Source: Candidatus Omnitrophota bacterium
Lineage (GTDB): Bacteria; Omnitrophota; Gorgyraeia; Gygaellales; Profunditerraquicolaceae
NCBI GenBank assembly: GCA_023819035.1
Contig: JAMWCL010000005.1
Coordinates: 1 to 47,718 of the forward strand
Direction of reading: 5' to 3'
Length of the DNA: 47,718 nucleotides
Position numbers and translations under genes: made by a program. Numbering within the stretch: position 1 is the first letter of the stretch; each line of letters begins with the position of its first letter. Of this stretch, positions 46,727 through 47,718 are shown one piece after another. The notes under the pieces are model-generated. The model made no database searches. It was not told the DNA's origin and saw only the letters and a program-made list of their open reading frames with translations.

Positions 46727-46933
46727 ATGACAAAGGAAAGAGAGATTATGAATACCAAAGAGGTTGCGGAATACCTACATCTACATCCTCTTACTGTGCA
46801 TCGTTATGCCCGGGAAGGGAAGATACCTGCATTTAAAATCGGAACGGACTGGCGATTTCATAAAAAATATATTGAGCAATGGATTAGACAGAAATTAACT
46901 TCTGAGCAAAGAAAGAAAAAAGATACTATCTAA
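46727..46933 (+). CDS. Excisionase/MerR-type helix-turn-helix DNA-binding protein
   Basis: A 68-residue protein with the winged helix of the excisionase family (HTH_17): MNTKEVAEYLHLHPLTVHRY, then REGKIPAFKIGTDWRFHKK. ATG 46727 has AGAGGTG (46714-46720) six bases before, better than GTG 46718. Such proteins act in phage and plasmid excision or as small transcription regulators. Here it is first in a new transcription unit, next to an SRPBCC protein. No integrase is adjacent. Confidence 0.85.
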   Translation: MTKEREIMNTKEVAEYLHLHPLTVHRYAREGKIPAFKIGTDWRFHKKYIEQWIRQKLTSEQRKKKDTI

Positions 46934-46959
46934 CCAAATAAATTCAATTTTTAAAAATT

Positions 46960-47409
46960 ATGCCTAAGATTAATGTCTCTGTTAAAATAAAAGGACCAAA
47001 AGAAAAGGTTTATAAGCTTATAAAGGACCTAGAAAGATTTCCTTCCTTTATACGGGATGTTAAAAGGGTAAACATAGTTAAATATCTTAATAATGGTCTT
47101 ATTACTAATTGGGAGATAGATGTTGAAGGAACACCTTTAAGATGGAAGGAGGAAGATTACTTTGATGATAAAAATTATTTATTAAAATTTGTAATGCTTG
47201 AAGGAGACTATCAGGCTTATCACGGCAACTGGTCAATTAATGAGCTGGATCTTAATAATACAAGATTAACCTTAGAGGTAAGTTTCGACTGGGAAATACC
47301 ACCGGTATTAGAAAAATATATAGGTAAGATTTTAGAAAGGAAGGCACGCCGCAGTATCTTAGGAATGTTACAGGCAATAAAAAAGAAGATAGAAAAAGAC
47401 AATGTATGA
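46960..47409 (+). CDS. SRPBCC-family protein (polyketide cyclase/COQ10-like)
   Basis: A 149-residue START-like fold protein. The N-terminus VSVKIKGPKEKVYKLIKDLERFPSFI and central RWKEEDYF with a C-terminal amphipathic helix fit the cyclase/dehydrase and COQ10-type group that bind hydrophobic ligands. Specific ligand unknown. Its last bases overlap the start of the acyl-ACP reductase-like remnant, so it once may have been in an operon with that gene. Confidence 0.75.
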   Translation: MPKINVSVKIKGPKEKVYKLIKDLERFPSFIRDVKRVNIVKYLNNGLITNWEIDVEGTPLRWKEEDYFDDKNYLLKFVMLEGDYQAYHGNWSINELDLNNTRLTLEVSFDWEIPPVLEKYIGKILERKARRSILGMLQAIKKKIEKDNV

Positions 47410-47655
47410 TTATGCCTTTATCATCCATCCGATAAACGAAGAACTTTTGCATAAGTATGAACCAGGAATGCAATGCAACCTCGTTCTTTAGTAAAGAAGA
47501 TCTTAGAATGGATGCCCCCTGATTTAAAGTGTCTGATCTCCTGTCCTCCCAGAATAAAAGAGACTATTGAGTTTTTAAAAGATTGTCTTATAAAAGGAGC
47601 ATCAGGTGCTGGTATACGAGGAGATAAAAAGAAGATCCCAGGATTTAAAGGATGA
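47402..47655 (+). pseudogene. Frameshifted N-terminal remnant resembling aldehyde-forming acyl-ACP reductase
   Basis: Three consecutive pieces in three frames read like the N-terminus of the acyl-ACP reductase family. 47402-47470 gives YDYAFIIHPINEELLHKYEPG, shown here as YDYAFIIHP and LLHKYEPGM. 47476-47520 gives RSLVKKILEWMPP. 47523-47567 gives FKVSDLLSSQNKR before a stop. Two extra bases (47521-47522) separate the second from the third piece. The catalytic region is not found downstream. I conclude a decayed gene fragment. An alternative is that the middle frame alone (47473-47655, 60 residues) is a short unknown protein. Confidence 0.55.
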
Positions 47656-47718
47656 AAGGTATAAGATATGGGAAAAGGACATGCGCTTACTTAATGCCTG
47701 CGTAATCATTCCCAGTTT
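47606..47718 (+). CDS. Possible start of an unrecognised gene, cut by the window edge
   Basis: GTG 47606 is preceded by AAGGAG (47594-47599) with six-base spacing and opens 37 codons to the window end, reading MLVYEEIKRRSQDLKDERYK and on to LLNACVIIPS. The composition, alternating charged and hydrophobic, looks coding. No family recognised. It overlaps the remnant above in another frame, so it may also be part of the decay. Confidence 0.3.
   Translation, partial: MLVYEEIKRRSQDLKDERYKIWEKDMRLLNACVIIPS

Noticed and set aside
1-47718. CRISPR array, toxin-antitoxin or phage module
   Set aside because: No regularly spaced repeats, no paired small toxin genes and no phage structural genes were found; the excisionase-like protein at 46727 stands alone.

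Overview
The window is AT-rich, low-GC bacterial DNA, and every gene I can support lies on the + strand. An LpxL/HtrB-type lipid acyltransferase points to a Gram-negative envelope. The EF-Tu has a GTPase switch I region of the unusual type I recall from Planctomycetes and relatives. Together with gene order and composition, my best guess is a PVC-associated candidate phylum such as Omnitrophota. That is an inference; the sequence alone does not prove it.

Left accessory part (1-8716). The window opens inside a transposase remnant (1-126) that is repeated without mismatch at 8576-8701. Next come an adenosine-specific kinase family gene (COG1839), a lipid acyltransferase, a small membrane protein, a radical SAM enzyme, a dolichol/phytol kinase-like membrane protein, the biotin transporter subunit bioY, a CBS-domain protein overlapping an ArsB/NhaD-type ion permease, a small exported protein and a HAD phosphatase broken by a one-base frameshift. 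From 7582 to 8716 there is no intact gene. That stretch holds decayed insertion sequences, a MITE-like element with 13-bp inverted ends, and a hairpin covering a ribosome binding site.

Central expression cluster (8717-38400). A near-consensus sigma-70 promoter is followed by tRNA-Thr, rpmG, tRNA-Trp and secE-nusG. After these the beta (L11-L1-L10-L12-rpoBC), str (S12-S7-EF-G-EF-Tu), S10, spc and alpha operons are joined end to end with gaps of at most about 25 bases. rpmD (uL30) is absent from its usual place. L17 carries a long charged tail.

Metabolic tail (38411-46593). With no visible terminator after rplQ, the same strand continues into an aspartate aminotransferase-type enzyme, a two-gene aconitase-type hydro-lyase split by pilT, an isocitrate dehydrogenase, malate dehydrogenase, dihydrolipoamide dehydrogenase, the lipoate transferase lipB and a free-standing lipoyl domain. 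A rho-independent terminator at 46612-46650 ends the run. The genes from 8873 to 46593 could therefore be one approximately 38-kb transcription unit linking translation to a partial TCA cycle and lipoate chemistry.

Right end (46661-47718). A new promoter serves an excisionase-type helix-turn-helix protein and an SRPBCC protein. These are followed by a multiply frameshifted remnant resembling the N-terminus of acyl-ACP reductase, and possibly the start of an unrecognised gene.
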